DNA of 16,871 nucleotides from Desulfovibrionales bacterium (GTDB taxonomy: Bacteria; Desulfobacterota; Desulfovibrionia; Desulfovibrionales; Desulfomicrobiaceae), in the NCBI GenBank assembly GCA_012727515.1, contig JAAYGZ010000197.1, positions 1 through 16,871 of the forward strand. Reading direction: 5' to 3'. The translations under genes and the position numbers were made by a program. The notes below the pieces were generated by a model. The model had not been told where the DNA came from, made no database searches, and saw only the letters and a program-made list of their open reading frames with translations. Position 1 is the stretch's first letter; each line of letters begins with the position of its first letter. Of the stretch, positions 5,840 to 13,476 are shown piece after piece.

Positions 5840-7473
5840 TGAATCGGCAAGCGAATGCGAAAAGTGGAGCCAAGGCCTGGCTGTGATTCCAGGCTGATAC
5901 TGCCCCCCATCTGACTCACAATATTATGGCAGATGGACAAGCCCAGGCCAGTTCCTTTGCCCTTGGGCTTGGTGGTAAAAAACGGTTCAAAAATATGTTT
6001 CTGATGCTCTTCAGAAATTCCAGAACCATTATCTTCCACATCAATGCCCACCATATCGCCCTCACGCAACGAGCGAATGCGCACCACGCCCGTATCCTGG
6101 GGCACAGAATCCAGGGCATTATTGACCAGGTTAAAAATAACCTGCTGCACTTCTGTTGGAGAGGCTTCAATATCCGGAAGCTGTGCGGCCAGAGAAGTGT
6201 GAATGGTAACACCGGCATATTTGGCTTTTTGGCGCGTAAAGTTCACAATGTCGTCTAACAGTGCGTTAACCTGCGTTAAACGCGCAGACGAATCTGTTTT
6301 GCGGGCAAAGCCCAGAAGCTTCTGAATAATCTCCCGACACCGATGTCCTTGCAGAACAATCGCCTGTAACGAAGATTGGATTTCCACCATATCTTCTTCA
6401 CTCTGCTCCTCATCTGCCAGCAGATCCTGAATCCAGCCCGCGTTCTCAATCATAATTGCCAGGGGATTATTGATTTCATGGGCAATGCCAGCGGCCAGCT
6501 CCCCAATGGCGGCGAGCTTGCCTGCTTCAACCAGCTGGTTCTGCATCTGCTGCTGCATAACTTCGGCCTTGAGCAGGCGTTGCTCCATACGACGACTCAT
6601 GGCCATAACAGTGGCAACAATAGCGCCAATACCAAGCACTGTAACCAGGCCCACAAAAATACGCACCTGCGTCAAAGGCCGGAGTATCTCTGCTTTGGCC
6701 TGGCAATACACAACAGTTTCGCCTGAAGATCGCAACGGAGCAGACACATAAATCTGGGGCACACCGGCTGTATCAGGGGCTTCAAATACTACGGGCTGGC
6801 CATCAGCAAAGGTTTGCTTGGCCAGGAGTTGCACGGTCTTTTCCGTAACGCGAGGAAGTGTGGATGGCGCATTTTTATTGAGCACCAGGACATCTCCACT
6901 GCCACCAGGGTGCAGGGCATTCAGACGTTCTTCCACTGGCTGCCGGTCTAAAAAAGCTCGTAAAAACCAGGTCTGTCCCTGATCTGTCAGCCGCACCCCA
7001 ACAAAAAAAGGCCCTTCCGAAGCAAAACCACGCACATAAGTAGGACGACTGAGCGCACTGGGCAGCCACGCCTCGCCAACACCATCTGTGTCCACAGGAG
7101 TCGGGCCGGCATGAGCCACAATCTGCCCGCTGGCATCCAGTAATTCCAGATCAGTAAAAAAGCCCTGATACGAAGCCTGTAAACGGTGGAGGCACACACG
7201 AAGATACTCAGGCTTGGCCAGGGCATCCACTGCAGTGCCCTGGTTTTCATGAATCAGGTTGGCCAGGCGTTCCTGGATAAAAGTATCCGCATTCTGCGCG
7301 TTTCGCCACACTCCTTCGCTCAGAGCTGCAAAATTCTTTTCCTTGTGCGCTGCATCAAAAAAAACAAAAATCACGGCCAGCAAACAGATCACCGGCAGCA
7401 CTGCCACCAGAACAGCCATAACAGCCAACTGCCCGCTCATTTGACGCGGAGAACGATTTGGAGACTGGATCAT
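5833..7473 (-). CDS. Membrane histidine kinase with Cache-like periplasmic sensor
   Basis: A 546-residue protein. TM1 is about 16-38 and TM2 about 270-291, enclosing about 230 periplasmic residues. Their features (FTDLELLDASGQIVAHAG, then later VYCQ- and IYVSAPL-type strands) fit a Cache/dCache ligand-binding domain. A short coiled linker leads to the phospho-acceptor helix with H332 in AGIAHEINNPLAIMIENAG and to the ATPase domain with N448/N452, DNGSG (481-485), FEPFFTTKPKGKGTGLGLS and a terminal GSTFRIRLP strand. All catalytic boxes are intact. The start is taken at the ATG 7471-7473, preceded by AAGGA (7480-7484) and giving a normal short N-terminus; a longer in-frame form from 7590 would run through hairpins and has no membrane logic. 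No response regulator adjoins it, so it is an orphan kinase here. The ligand is unknown. Confidence 0.85.
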   Translation of the reverse strand: MIQSPNRSPRQMSGQLAVMAVLVAVLPVICLLAVIFVFFDAAHKEKNFAALSEGVWRNAQNADTFIQERLANLIHENQGTAVDALAKPEYLRVCLHRLQASYQGFFTDLELLDASGQIVAHAGPTPVDTDGVGEAWLPSALSRPTYVRGFASEGPFFVGVRLTDQGQTWFLRAFLDRQPVEERLNALHPGGSGDVLVLNKNAPSTLPRVTEKTVQLLAKQTFADGQPVVFEAPDTAGVPQIYVSAPLRSSGETVVYCQAKAEILRPLTQVRIFVGLVTVLGIGAIVATVMAMSRRMEQRLLKAEVMQQQMQNQLVEAGKLAAIGELAAGIAHEINNPLAIMIENAGWIQDLLADEEQSEEDMVEIQSSLQAIVLQGHRCREIIQKLLGFARKTDSSARLTQVNALLDDIVNFTRQKAKYAGVTIHTSLAAQLPDIEASPTEVQQVIFNLVNNALDSVPQDTGVVRIRSLREGDMVGIDVEDNGSGISEEHQKHIFEPFFTTKPKGKGTGLGLSICHNIVSQMGGSISLESQPGLGSTFRIRLPIQS

Positions 7474-7486
7474 GTGAATTCCTTGC

Positions 7487-7535
7487 AAAATAAAAACACA
7501 TGTTGTGGCCCGAAAACATGCATGTGGCCCATGTG
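7487..7535 (-). promoter_or_regulatory. Possible leader hairpin/attenuator before the Cache kinase
   Basis: On the minus strand CACATG (7535-7530) can pair with CATGTG (7502-7497). Inside lie two GGCC blocks and the perfect palindrome ACATGCATGT. The structure runs into a T-rich stretch (7496-7487) that ends just before the AAGGA ribosome-binding site. It could act as a terminator or attenuator in the leader, but the outer stem is only 6 bp. Confidence 0.3.
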
Positions 7536-7572
7536 ATGCGTACCAATAAATTCGGTCAGACTCTAAATGCAT

Positions 7573-7609
7573 GATACGGGAGCAAGGCATCAGGCCCTAC
7601 TCCCGTATC
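7573..7609 (-). terminator. Strong hairpin after dksA, without U-run
   Basis: GATACGGGAG (7573-7582) and CTCCCGTATC (7600-7609) form a perfect 10-bp stem with a 17-base loop. The stem can be extended to 13 bp with a G-U pair. It lies about 55 bases past the dksA stop on the minus strand. No T run follows, so it may be an mRNA-stabilising end or a Rho-assisted terminator. Confidence 0.5.
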
Positions 7610-7665
7610 GTGATCATCTGTGTAACATTTTCAGGTGTTTTCCATGCCTGGGCGTGCGTACAGAC

Positions 7666-8028
7666 TTAGTCTCCGCGCAGGCGTTCTTCTTCCTCGCGAC
7701 GACTTTTGCACTCAATGCACAATGTGGTCACTGGCCTGGCTTTTAATCGGGGCACTCCAATGTCTTCGCCACAGTCTTCGCAGACGCCAAAGGAGCCATC
7801 ATCAATACGTCCCAGGGCTTCATTGATTTTTTTTACCAGCTTCCGATCTCGGTCACGCAGACGCAAGGTAAAGGAGCGATCAGACTCAGCAGAAGCCCTG
7901 TCCGCTGGATCAGAATAATATTCTGTATTTTCAGACAGATCTTCTAAGGTTGCTTCGCCCTGACGTTGAATATCATCAACCATCCTGGTCAAATATTCTC
8001 TGAAGAATTCAATATCTTTAACGTCCAT
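7666..8028 (-). CDS. dksA: DksA/TraR-family RNA polymerase regulator
   Basis: A 120-residue protein that enters the secondary channel of RNA polymerase and, with ppGpp, retunes rRNA and amino-acid promoters. Residues about 1-75 form the coiled-coil hairpin, with the acidic tip DPADRAS (40-46) matching the DxxDxA signature of working DksA. Next comes the C4 zinc finger: C83 and C86 in VCEDCG, and C104 and C107 in LCIECK. It is shorter than the 151-residue E. coli protein, but tip and finger are complete. The start ATG 8026-8028 has GGAGG at 8040-8044, 11 bases upstream. A plausible promoter lies at 8067-8095. A strong hairpin follows the gene, so it is probably its own unit rather than part of an operon with the kinase. 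Confidence 0.92.
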   Translation of the reverse strand: MDVKDIEFFREYLTRMVDDIQRQGEATLEDLSENTEYYSDPADRASAESDRSFTLRLRDRDRKLVKKINEALGRIDDGSFGVCEDCGEDIGVPRLKARPVTTLCIECKSRREEEERLRGD

Positions 8029-8066
8029 AAACTACCATCCTCCGGGTCTTTTACTTCGGGAAAGAG

Positions 8067-8095
8067 GATATATACACTACCCCATCGAATGTAAA
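8067..8095 (-). promoter_or_regulatory. Candidate sigma-70 promoter of dksA
   Basis: On the minus strand TTTACA (8095-8090) is followed after 17 bases by TATATC (8072-8067). The leader to the ATG would be about 35 bases. The -10 box is only moderate, and TATATA with a 15-base spacer is an alternative. Confidence 0.4.
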
Positions 8096-8169
8096 GTGGA
8101 AGCACAAAGTCAAAAACACGAGTTGCCTCAACACGATAGATAGATGACATGCTGTACTGAGCATATTTT

Positions 8170-9567
8170 TTATCGCGCCATTTTCACAATGCGTGGCAGA
8201 AACATCCCTCGCGCACGTACTAAGTCAGTTTGCGCAGCCATAACATCCCGGATATTTTTATAGGCCATGGGCGCTTCATCCAGCCCGGCAGAAAGAAGCC
8301 GCACCCCGTGCTTGTGAAGTACGTAATCAATATCATGTCTGCAAAAACGCTTTTTGGCTTCCTGCCGGCTCATCATGCGCCCAGCCCCGTGCGCTGCTGA
8401 ACATAATGCATGGGGATTGCCCAGGCCTTCAACCACATAAGCAGGATCAACCATGGTTCCTGGAATAATTCCCAGCACTCCGGCTCCAGCCGGGGTTGCG
8501 CCCTTGCGATGTACAATCACTGTGCGCTTGTTGTGAGTTTCAACCCAGGCAAAATTATGATGATTTTCTACACTCCACACAGGCGCGGCTCCAAGCAGAC
8601 GTGCCTGTTCCGCATGAATAAGCTGGTGATTGGCCGCACTGTAGCGCCCCATCAGTTCCATGGCAGCCCAATACTCCTGCCCTGCCTCTGTATCCAGGTT
8701 CAACCATGCCAGGTGCCCAAGTTTAGTGGGCAGTTCAGGATGCAGCTTGCGCGCAAGGGCAGAATAATATTTTGCCACTTCACCGCCAGTGCCCCTGCTT
8801 CCGCTATGGGATAGCAGCGCCAGATACTGCCCTGGCTCCAGACTGGCCAGGGGAGCAGGCACATCCAGCACCCCCCATTCCACAAAATGATTTCCAGATC
8901 CGCTGGTGCCCAGTTGTGCCCAGGCTGTGTCACGCATTTTTTTAATGACAGGGGAAAAGCCCCAGTCCTCATGCATGACAGAATGGTCTTTGCGTGGTCG
9001 AAACTGCCCGCCCACTCCAAAACACGTGCCCTGTTCAAGACAAACTGCAAGCTGATCTGCTGCATTGTCCAGCATATCCACAGGCACGGCAAAAACGCTC
9101 ATTTTCATGCGGCAGGCTATGTCCATGCCCACTCCATAAGGGATAACAGCATTATCCACAGCAAGCACCCCGCCAATGGGCAGTCCATAGCCCACATGGG
9201 CATCTGGCATCAGCGCTCCGGCCACGGCCACAGGAAGCATACATCCATCTTCCATCTGGGAAATGGCCTGCGGGTCCAGATCCTCACCCCACGCTGACCA
9301 CGGAGCCGGTTGAGTACGTCTCTTGCGTCCTGCCTGCGGCCCTGATCTGGATGCCTGCGCACACAGCATGGCAGCAATACTGCCAAGTATCGGGTGCTTC
9401 AGATAGCCTTGAGGACGCTTGACCATATCTGTGAACAAACGGCGCATAGCTTTGGCTGGCACGCCCTCTTCGCGCAACTGGTCCACACAGTGCTCAACAT
9501 GACCAGACCAGGACAAGGGCAACCCAATGTCTGACAACCGAAACGGCACACAAGAACGCTTGCTCAT
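8170..9567 (-). CDS. rtcB: RtcB-family RNA-splicing ligase, variant motif subgroup
   Basis: A 465-residue protein of the RtcB fold, which joins 2',3'-cyclic phosphate or 3'-phosphate RNA ends to 5'-OH ends using GTP and Mn. Motifs in order: MPDAHVGYGLPIGG (about 121-134), GVGMDIACRM (about 145-154) with the metal-binding Asp and Cys, GSGNHFVEW (about 223-231), HSGSRGTGGE (254-263), ENHHNFAW (334-341) and HRKGATPAG (353-361), whose His is expected to be guanylylated. Classical E. coli-type RtcB reads GVDIGCGM at the second motif, so this is a diverged subgroup. The start ATG 9565-9567 has GGAG 7 bases upstream; a longer in-frame start at 9663 would add a hydrophobic Trp-rich stretch unlike the family. 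No archease or rtcR gene is nearby. It is divergent from the small acidic gene at 9794. Confidence 0.85.
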   Translation of the reverse strand: MSKRSCVPFRLSDIGLPLSWSGHVEHCVDQLREEGVPAKAMRRLFTDMVKRPQGYLKHPILGSIAAMLCAQASRSGPQAGRKRRTQPAPWSAWGEDLDPQAISQMEDGCMLPVAVAGALMPDAHVGYGLPIGGVLAVDNAVIPYGVGMDIACRMKMSVFAVPVDMLDNAADQLAVCLEQGTCFGVGGQFRPRKDHSVMHEDWGFSPVIKKMRDTAWAQLGTSGSGNHFVEWGVLDVPAPLASLEPGQYLALLSHSGSRGTGGEVAKYYSALARKLHPELPTKLGHLAWLNLDTEAGQEYWAAMELMGRYSAANHQLIHAEQARLLGAAPVWSVENHHNFAWVETHNKRTVIVHRKGATPAGAGVLGIIPGTMVDPAYVVEGLGNPHALCSAAHGAGRMMSRQEAKKRFCRHDIDYVLHKHGVRLLSAGLDEAPMAYKNIRDVMAAQTDLVRARGMFLPRIVKMAR

Positions 9568-9793
9568 ACCTCTACTCCATAACAATGATAGCCACATGCT
9601 GACCCAAACATAAAAATGAGGCCACAATATAAGCACCGTATCAGTCACGGACTCTCTCGACAATGTGGAGTTCTTGCCCTACTTTGCCGCGTCATGATGC
9701 AGCGTGCGCACGAGGCGCACAATGAACGCAACGCAACCAAAGAACAAAACGCATACAAACCTTAACCCAGACCATATTTTCAGGAGAAATGTT
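9568..9793. other. Divergent intergenic region between rtcB and the 9794 gene
   Basis: The 226 bases hold the start signals of both flanking genes but no clear promoter pair. A TATATT box is present on the minus strand (near 9629-9634) without a good -35. A small perfect hairpin, GTGCGC (9704-9709) and GCGCAC (9715-9720), lies on the plus-strand side. No sigma-54 site with correct GG-GC spacing was found, so there is no sign of RtcR-type control. Confidence 0.4.
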
Positions 9794-10216
9794 ATGGACC
9801 TGCTTGCTTATGCCCATCGTATAGAAACCGTACTACGCGCCACAGCTGTTGAAATGGAAACAATTTATGAACCAGACCAGGAATACGCCATGTGGGGCTT
9901 TGAACTGGAAGATGAAACCAGCGGCTTTCTGATGCTTATTGACAAGACAAGCACCTTTGACGAGCCCCTTGTCACGTTATCTTTCACTCTTGGCCCTGTT
10001 GATGAGGCTTCAGAAGATGACTTGAAAGACCTGTTGTCCGTGAATAGCGAGTTGTACGATGCCTCACTGACCATCACTCCACCCATGGGTGAGGATGACG
10101 ATGAATTTCTTTTGCTCCAGACAAAATTTCCTGCTGTAGAGTTTTCCGCAGAGCGTTTTGCCCTGGCCCTGTCCTCCCTGAGTAAGCAATTCGCCCTCTT
10201 TTTTGGGGATGAATAA
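9794..10216 (+). CDS. Small acidic protein of unknown function (YbjN/CesT-like in style)
   Basis: A 140-residue, strongly acidic protein. It begins with an amphipathic helix (MDLLAYAHRIETVLRATAVEM), continues with alternating strand-like segments (YAMWGFELEDETSGFLMLIDK, PLVTLSFTLG), an acidic helix (EASEDDLKDLLSVNSEL), more strands (EFLLLQTKFPAVEF) and ends with a helix (ERFALALSSLSKQFALFFG). This alpha-beta-alpha order with high acidity resembles YbjN and type III secretion chaperone folds, but the match is only in style and no function is claimed. The start ATG 9794 has AGGAG (9782-9786); an upstream in-frame ATG at 9704 would add a basic, low-complexity 30 residues without a ribosome-binding site. 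The stop is 14 bases before the ABC-F gene, which lacks a clear ribosome-binding site, so translation of the two may be coupled. Confidence 0.7.
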   Translation: MDLLAYAHRIETVLRATAVEMETIYEPDQEYAMWGFELEDETSGFLMLIDKTSTFDEPLVTLSFTLGPVDEASEDDLKDLLSVNSELYDASLTITPPMGEDDDEFLLLQTKFPAVEFSAERFALALSSLSKQFALFFGDE

Positions 10217-10230
10217 CCGGCATTTCAGCT

Positions 10231-12183
10231 ATGGCTAAAATCACTGTTCAAGCTGTTTCCAAAGCCTATTCCGGGGTGGACCTCTTTACCAATCTGTCCA
10301 TGGAGGTCCACCCTGGTACTCGTTTGGCCCTGGTTGGACCCAATGGATGTGGCAAATCAACGCTCCTTAAAATCATGGCTGGCGATATTACTCCGGACAG
10401 CGGCAAAGTGAGTATGTCCAGGGGAGCACAAATCGGTTTTGTGCAGCAGGAGTTACGTGAACGCAACATAACGCAGACTCTGGAAGATTTTGTACTGGAA
10501 GTCTTGCCGTCCTGGACAGAATTCTGGACTGACTGGAAAAAAGCCCTTGATCATGGGGATAATGATACGCTTGTGCACCTGTCCAAACGCCAGGCAGAGC
10601 TGGAACACCAGTATGGTTACAACCCCGAACATCGCGCCCAGGCTATTTTAAACGGCCTGGGCTTTTCCGGGTCCAGCTTTTTCAAACCTGTTGGGGCATT
10701 AAGCGGTGGCTGGCGCGAACGGGCCAAGCTGGCCCGTGTGCTTGTGGCCGGAGCAGATATTCTTTTTCTAGACGAGCCAACTAACCACCTGGATATGGAA
10801 GCTGTAGAATGGCTTGAAAACTATGTGCAGGCGTTTGCCGGGGCACTGGTTTTTGTGGCCCATGATCGCTATTTTCTGGACAGTGCAGCCAATAAAATTC
10901 TGTTCCTGGGCGGGGAAAAACCCGTGCTGCGCGATGGCAATTTTTCCCAGTTTATTGCATGGAATGCAGAACGACAGGAGCAGGCCAGACGCCAGGCCGA
11001 CAGTCTGCGAACTGAAATTGCCCACAAGCAGGCCTTTGTGGACCGCTTTCGCTACAAGGCTTCCAAAGCCCGGCAGGCCCAAAGCCGTGTCGGGCAGATT
11101 GACAGGCTGCAAGCAGAACTCAAAACCCTGACCCCGGAAGCCAGGGCGCGCTCCCTGTCCTTTTCCTGGCCAGAGCCTGAGCGTGGCAACCAGACTGTGC
11201 TTTCAGCCGTGGACCTGGGCTTTTCCTTTCCTGATGCCCAGCTTTTTCACGGCCTTAATTTTCATATATATCGTGGGCAAAAAATAGGTCTGGTCGGCCC
11301 GAACGGACGCGGCAAATCAACAATTATCAAGCTCATGATGGGCCAGCTGACGCCAAGCCAGGGTCAGATCAGCCTGGGGACAAGCATTGCAGCCGGATAT
11401 TTCAGTCAGCATCAAACTGATATTCTGCGCCCAGCCTGTACAGTGATGTCGGAGATCCGCCGCCTGGCTGCGCCATCCAGCTCTGATTTTCAACTCAAGT
11501 CCGTGCTGGGGCTGTTTCTGCTTGGAGAACGCTATTGGGAAAAAAAGGTTGAAGAACTGAGCGGAGGCGAAAAAAACAGGCTGGTGCTGAGCACTCTTTT
11601 TCTCAGCCGCGCTAATTTCCTTATCCTGGATGAGCCAACCAACCATCTGGACCTGGAAAGTCGTGAGGCCCTTCTGGAAGCTCTGTGCCAGTATGCAGGC
11701 ACCATGTTTGTGGTGGCCCATGATCGCTATCTGTTATCTGAAGTAGTGGATGAAATCTGGGAGCTGCACCCAGATCGTATAGATATGCATCCCTACGGCT
11801 TTGATGAATATGTGGCACAAAAAAAAGCCCAGGAAGCGCTGCGAAATGAAGCCTCCCAGGAAGAAAGTACCACCCCGCGCCAGGACAGCAAGGCCCGCAA
11901 GCGTGAACAGGCCCAGTTGCGCAATCGCATTCATCAACAGCTTAAGCCGGTTCGGGAAAAGTTTGCAGCCCTGGAAGCCAGGCTGGAAACAAATCTGACA
12001 GAGCAGGAAGCATTAGAAACCATCCTGGCTGATCCGCAAACCTACTCTGATGCAGAGGCGGCACGAAAAGCAGGACAACGCTTTGCAGCGCTTCAGCACC
12101 AGGCCGAAGATATTATGTCTGAACTGGCGTATCTGGAAAAAGAAATACAGGAATTAGAAGCTCAGCGTACTGATGTGGATTGA
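10231..12183 (+). CDS. ABC-F family ATPase (Uup-like, ribosome-associated)
   Basis: A 650-residue soluble protein with two ABC domains and no membrane segments. Domain 1: Walker A GPNGCGKST (36-44), signature LSGGWRERA (157-165), Walker B ILFLDEPTNHLD (177-188), switch AHDR. The linker (about 240-310) is long, charged and helical, like the P-site tRNA interaction motif. Domain 2: GPNGRGKST (356-364), LSGGEKNRL (443-451), LILDEPTNHLD (464-474), AHDR. Residues about 550-648 form a charged coiled coil, as in the Uup C-terminal domain. ABC-F proteins bind the ribosome and relieve stalls or alter factor action. Both ATP sites are intact. The ATG at 10231 lies 14 bases after the previous stop with no strong ribosome-binding site. 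It could be Uup or another ABC-F subgroup, so no symbol is given. Confidence 0.92.
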   Translation: MAKITVQAVSKAYSGVDLFTNLSMEVHPGTRLALVGPNGCGKSTLLKIMAGDITPDSGKVSMSRGAQIGFVQQELRERNITQTLEDFVLEVLPSWTEFWTDWKKALDHGDNDTLVHLSKRQAELEHQYGYNPEHRAQAILNGLGFSGSSFFKPVGALSGGWRERAKLARVLVAGADILFLDEPTNHLDMEAVEWLENYVQAFAGALVFVAHDRYFLDSAANKILFLGGEKPVLRDGNFSQFIAWNAERQEQARRQADSLRTEIAHKQAFVDRFRYKASKARQAQSRVGQIDRLQAELKTLTPEARARSLSFSWPEPERGNQTVLSAVDLGFSFPDAQLFHGLNFHIYRGQKIGLVGPNGRGKSTIIKLMMGQLTPSQGQISLGTSIAAGYFSQHQTDILRPACTVMSEIRRLAAPSSSDFQLKSVLGLFLLGERYWEKKVEELSGGEKNRLVLSTLFLSRANFLILDEPTNHLDLESREALLEALCQYAGTMFVVAHDRYLLSEVVDEIWELHPDRIDMHPYGFDEYVAQKKAQEALRNEASQEESTTPRQDSKARKREQAQLRNRIHQQLKPVREKFAALEARLETNLTEQEALETILADPQTYSDAEAARKAGQRFAALQHQAEDIMSELAYLEKEIQELEAQRTDVD

Positions 12184-12244
12184 TACTACAGGCAGACAGT
12201 AAAGCCCATACCCGCACCCTGATCAACAAGCAGAGAGGATAATC

Positions 12245-13450
12245 ATGGCTATTTTTCTGTACCGCGCCAAGGCCCGTAATGGACGAAGTGTCAAAGGCGA
12301 CCTGGACGCTCCGACCCTGGAATTTGCTGAGAATATCCTGCGCCGCAGAGGCTGCACCAATATCAAAGTTAAGCCCAAGCCCAAGGATCTGCTTGAAGGC
12401 ACTTTCCTTGAGGGGGGAGTGGCCTCGCGTGACATGGTGGTTTTCAGCAGACAGTTTGCAACCATGATCAATGCCGGCGTACCGATTCTTCAATCTTTAC
12501 AGATCATGTGCGAGCAAACAGAAAACGCTAAATTACGCCGCAAGCTGTACACAATCCGCAATGATATTGAAGGCGGCAGTTCCTTGTTTGAAGCTCTGAA
12601 AAAACACCAGGATGTCTTTGACGCATTGTACACCAATATGGTCAATGCCGGTGAAACAGGCGGTATTCTGGACCAGGTTCTGATCCGCCTGGCTGAATAC
12701 ATTGAGAAAGCTGCCAAGCTCAAGGCCAAGATTAAAAGTGCCATGATTTACCCGGCAGTGGTCGTTACTGTGGCCGTGGTGGTTATTGCTGTTATTTTGA
12801 TCTTTGTTATTCCCACCTTTGAGCAGATGTTCAGCAGTTTTGGCAGCGCCCTGCCTGCGCCAACGCAGTTTGTCATAGATCTGAGCCGCTTTGTCATGGA
12901 TCATTCTCTTATTTTGATGGCAGGCATCATTGCTTTTTTTGTCGCGTTCAGATTTTTTTACAAATGGGAAAAAGGAGAAATCCTGGTTGATCGCTGGGTT
13001 TTGTTTCTGCCTGTGTTCGGACCTCTGCTGCGTAAAGCCGCAGTGGCCAAGTTCAGCCGCACCCTTTCGACCATGGTTTCCAGTGGCGTCCCCATCTTAA
13101 ATGCCCTGGACATTGTGTCGCGCACATCGGGCAACAAAACCGTGGAACGCGGCGTTCTGGAGGCCAAGCGCTCCATTGCCGAAGGCCAGACTCTGGCCGA
13201 ACCATTGGATGCCACCGGAGTGTTCCCGCCCATGGTTATTCACATGATTTCCATTGGTGAAGCCACTGGCGCACTGGATTCCATGCTGCATAAAATAGCT
13301 GATTTTTATGATGATGAAGTAGATGTGGCTGTTGACGCCCTGACCTCGCTGATCGAACCCATCATGATTGTTTTTCTGGGCGTGATCGTGGGTGGCCTGG
13401 TCATCAGTATGTACCTGCCCATCTTCTCTATTGCCGACACCATCGCCTGA
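12245..13450 (+). CDS. pilC: Type IV pilus / type II secretion inner-membrane platform protein, PilC/GspF family
   Basis: A 401-residue polytopic protein that forms the inner-membrane platform on which the PilB/PilT or GspE motor assembles pilin. It starts with the family's YRAKARNGRSVKGDL segment. Two T2SSF repeats follow: about 66-189 (FSRQFATMINAGVPILQSL, then GETGGILDQVL) and about 268-391 (AKFSRTLSTMVSSGVPILNALDI, then GEATGALDSML). Transmembrane segments are about 168-190, 222-238 and 371-392. The length is typical and complete. The start ATG 12245 has AGAGGA upstream. No pilin, prepilin peptidase, PilB or PilT is in the window, so it is a lone member of its machine, placed 61 bases after the ABC-F gene and 26 before metF. 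PilC versus GspF cannot be settled by sequence alone. Confidence 0.9.
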   Translation: MAIFLYRAKARNGRSVKGDLDAPTLEFAENILRRRGCTNIKVKPKPKDLLEGTFLEGGVASRDMVVFSRQFATMINAGVPILQSLQIMCEQTENAKLRRKLYTIRNDIEGGSSLFEALKKHQDVFDALYTNMVNAGETGGILDQVLIRLAEYIEKAAKLKAKIKSAMIYPAVVVTVAVVVIAVILIFVIPTFEQMFSSFGSALPAPTQFVIDLSRFVMDHSLILMAGIIAFFVAFRFFYKWEKGEILVDRWVLFLPVFGPLLRKAAVAKFSRTLSTMVSSGVPILNALDIVSRTSGNKTVERGVLEAKRSIAEGQTLAEPLDATGVFPPMVIHMISIGEATGALDSMLHKIADFYDDEVDVAVDALTSLIEPIMIVFLGVIVGGLVISMYLPIFSIADTIA

Positions 13451-13476
13451 TTTTTGATTGTTGTTAAGGAGACTTC

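Noticed and set aside
7474..7590. N-terminal extension of the Cache kinase by 39 residues
   Set aside because: It would translate through two hairpins without a ribosome-binding site; the ATG at 7473 has AAGGA and gives a normal N-terminus before TM1.
8148..8170. ATGCT / AGCAT stem followed by T run on the plus strand beside the rtcB end
   Set aside because: The stem is only 5 bp and there is no plus-strand gene upstream for it to terminate; on the minus strand the T run is on the wrong side.
9568..9663. Longer RtcB N-terminus with a hydrophobic Trp-rich segment
   Set aside because: There is no ribosome-binding site at the far ATG, and the family starts near the ATG at 9567, which has GGAG at good spacing.
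9704..9720. Perfect GTGCGC / GCGCAC hairpin in the rtcB-9794 gap
   Set aside because: It is short with no U-run and no clear link to a promoter, so it is noted only within the intergenic entry.
9704..9793. Upstream 30-residue extension of the small acidic protein
   Set aside because: It is basic, low-complexity and lacks a ribosome-binding site, whereas the ATG at 9794 has AGGAG 7 bases upstream.
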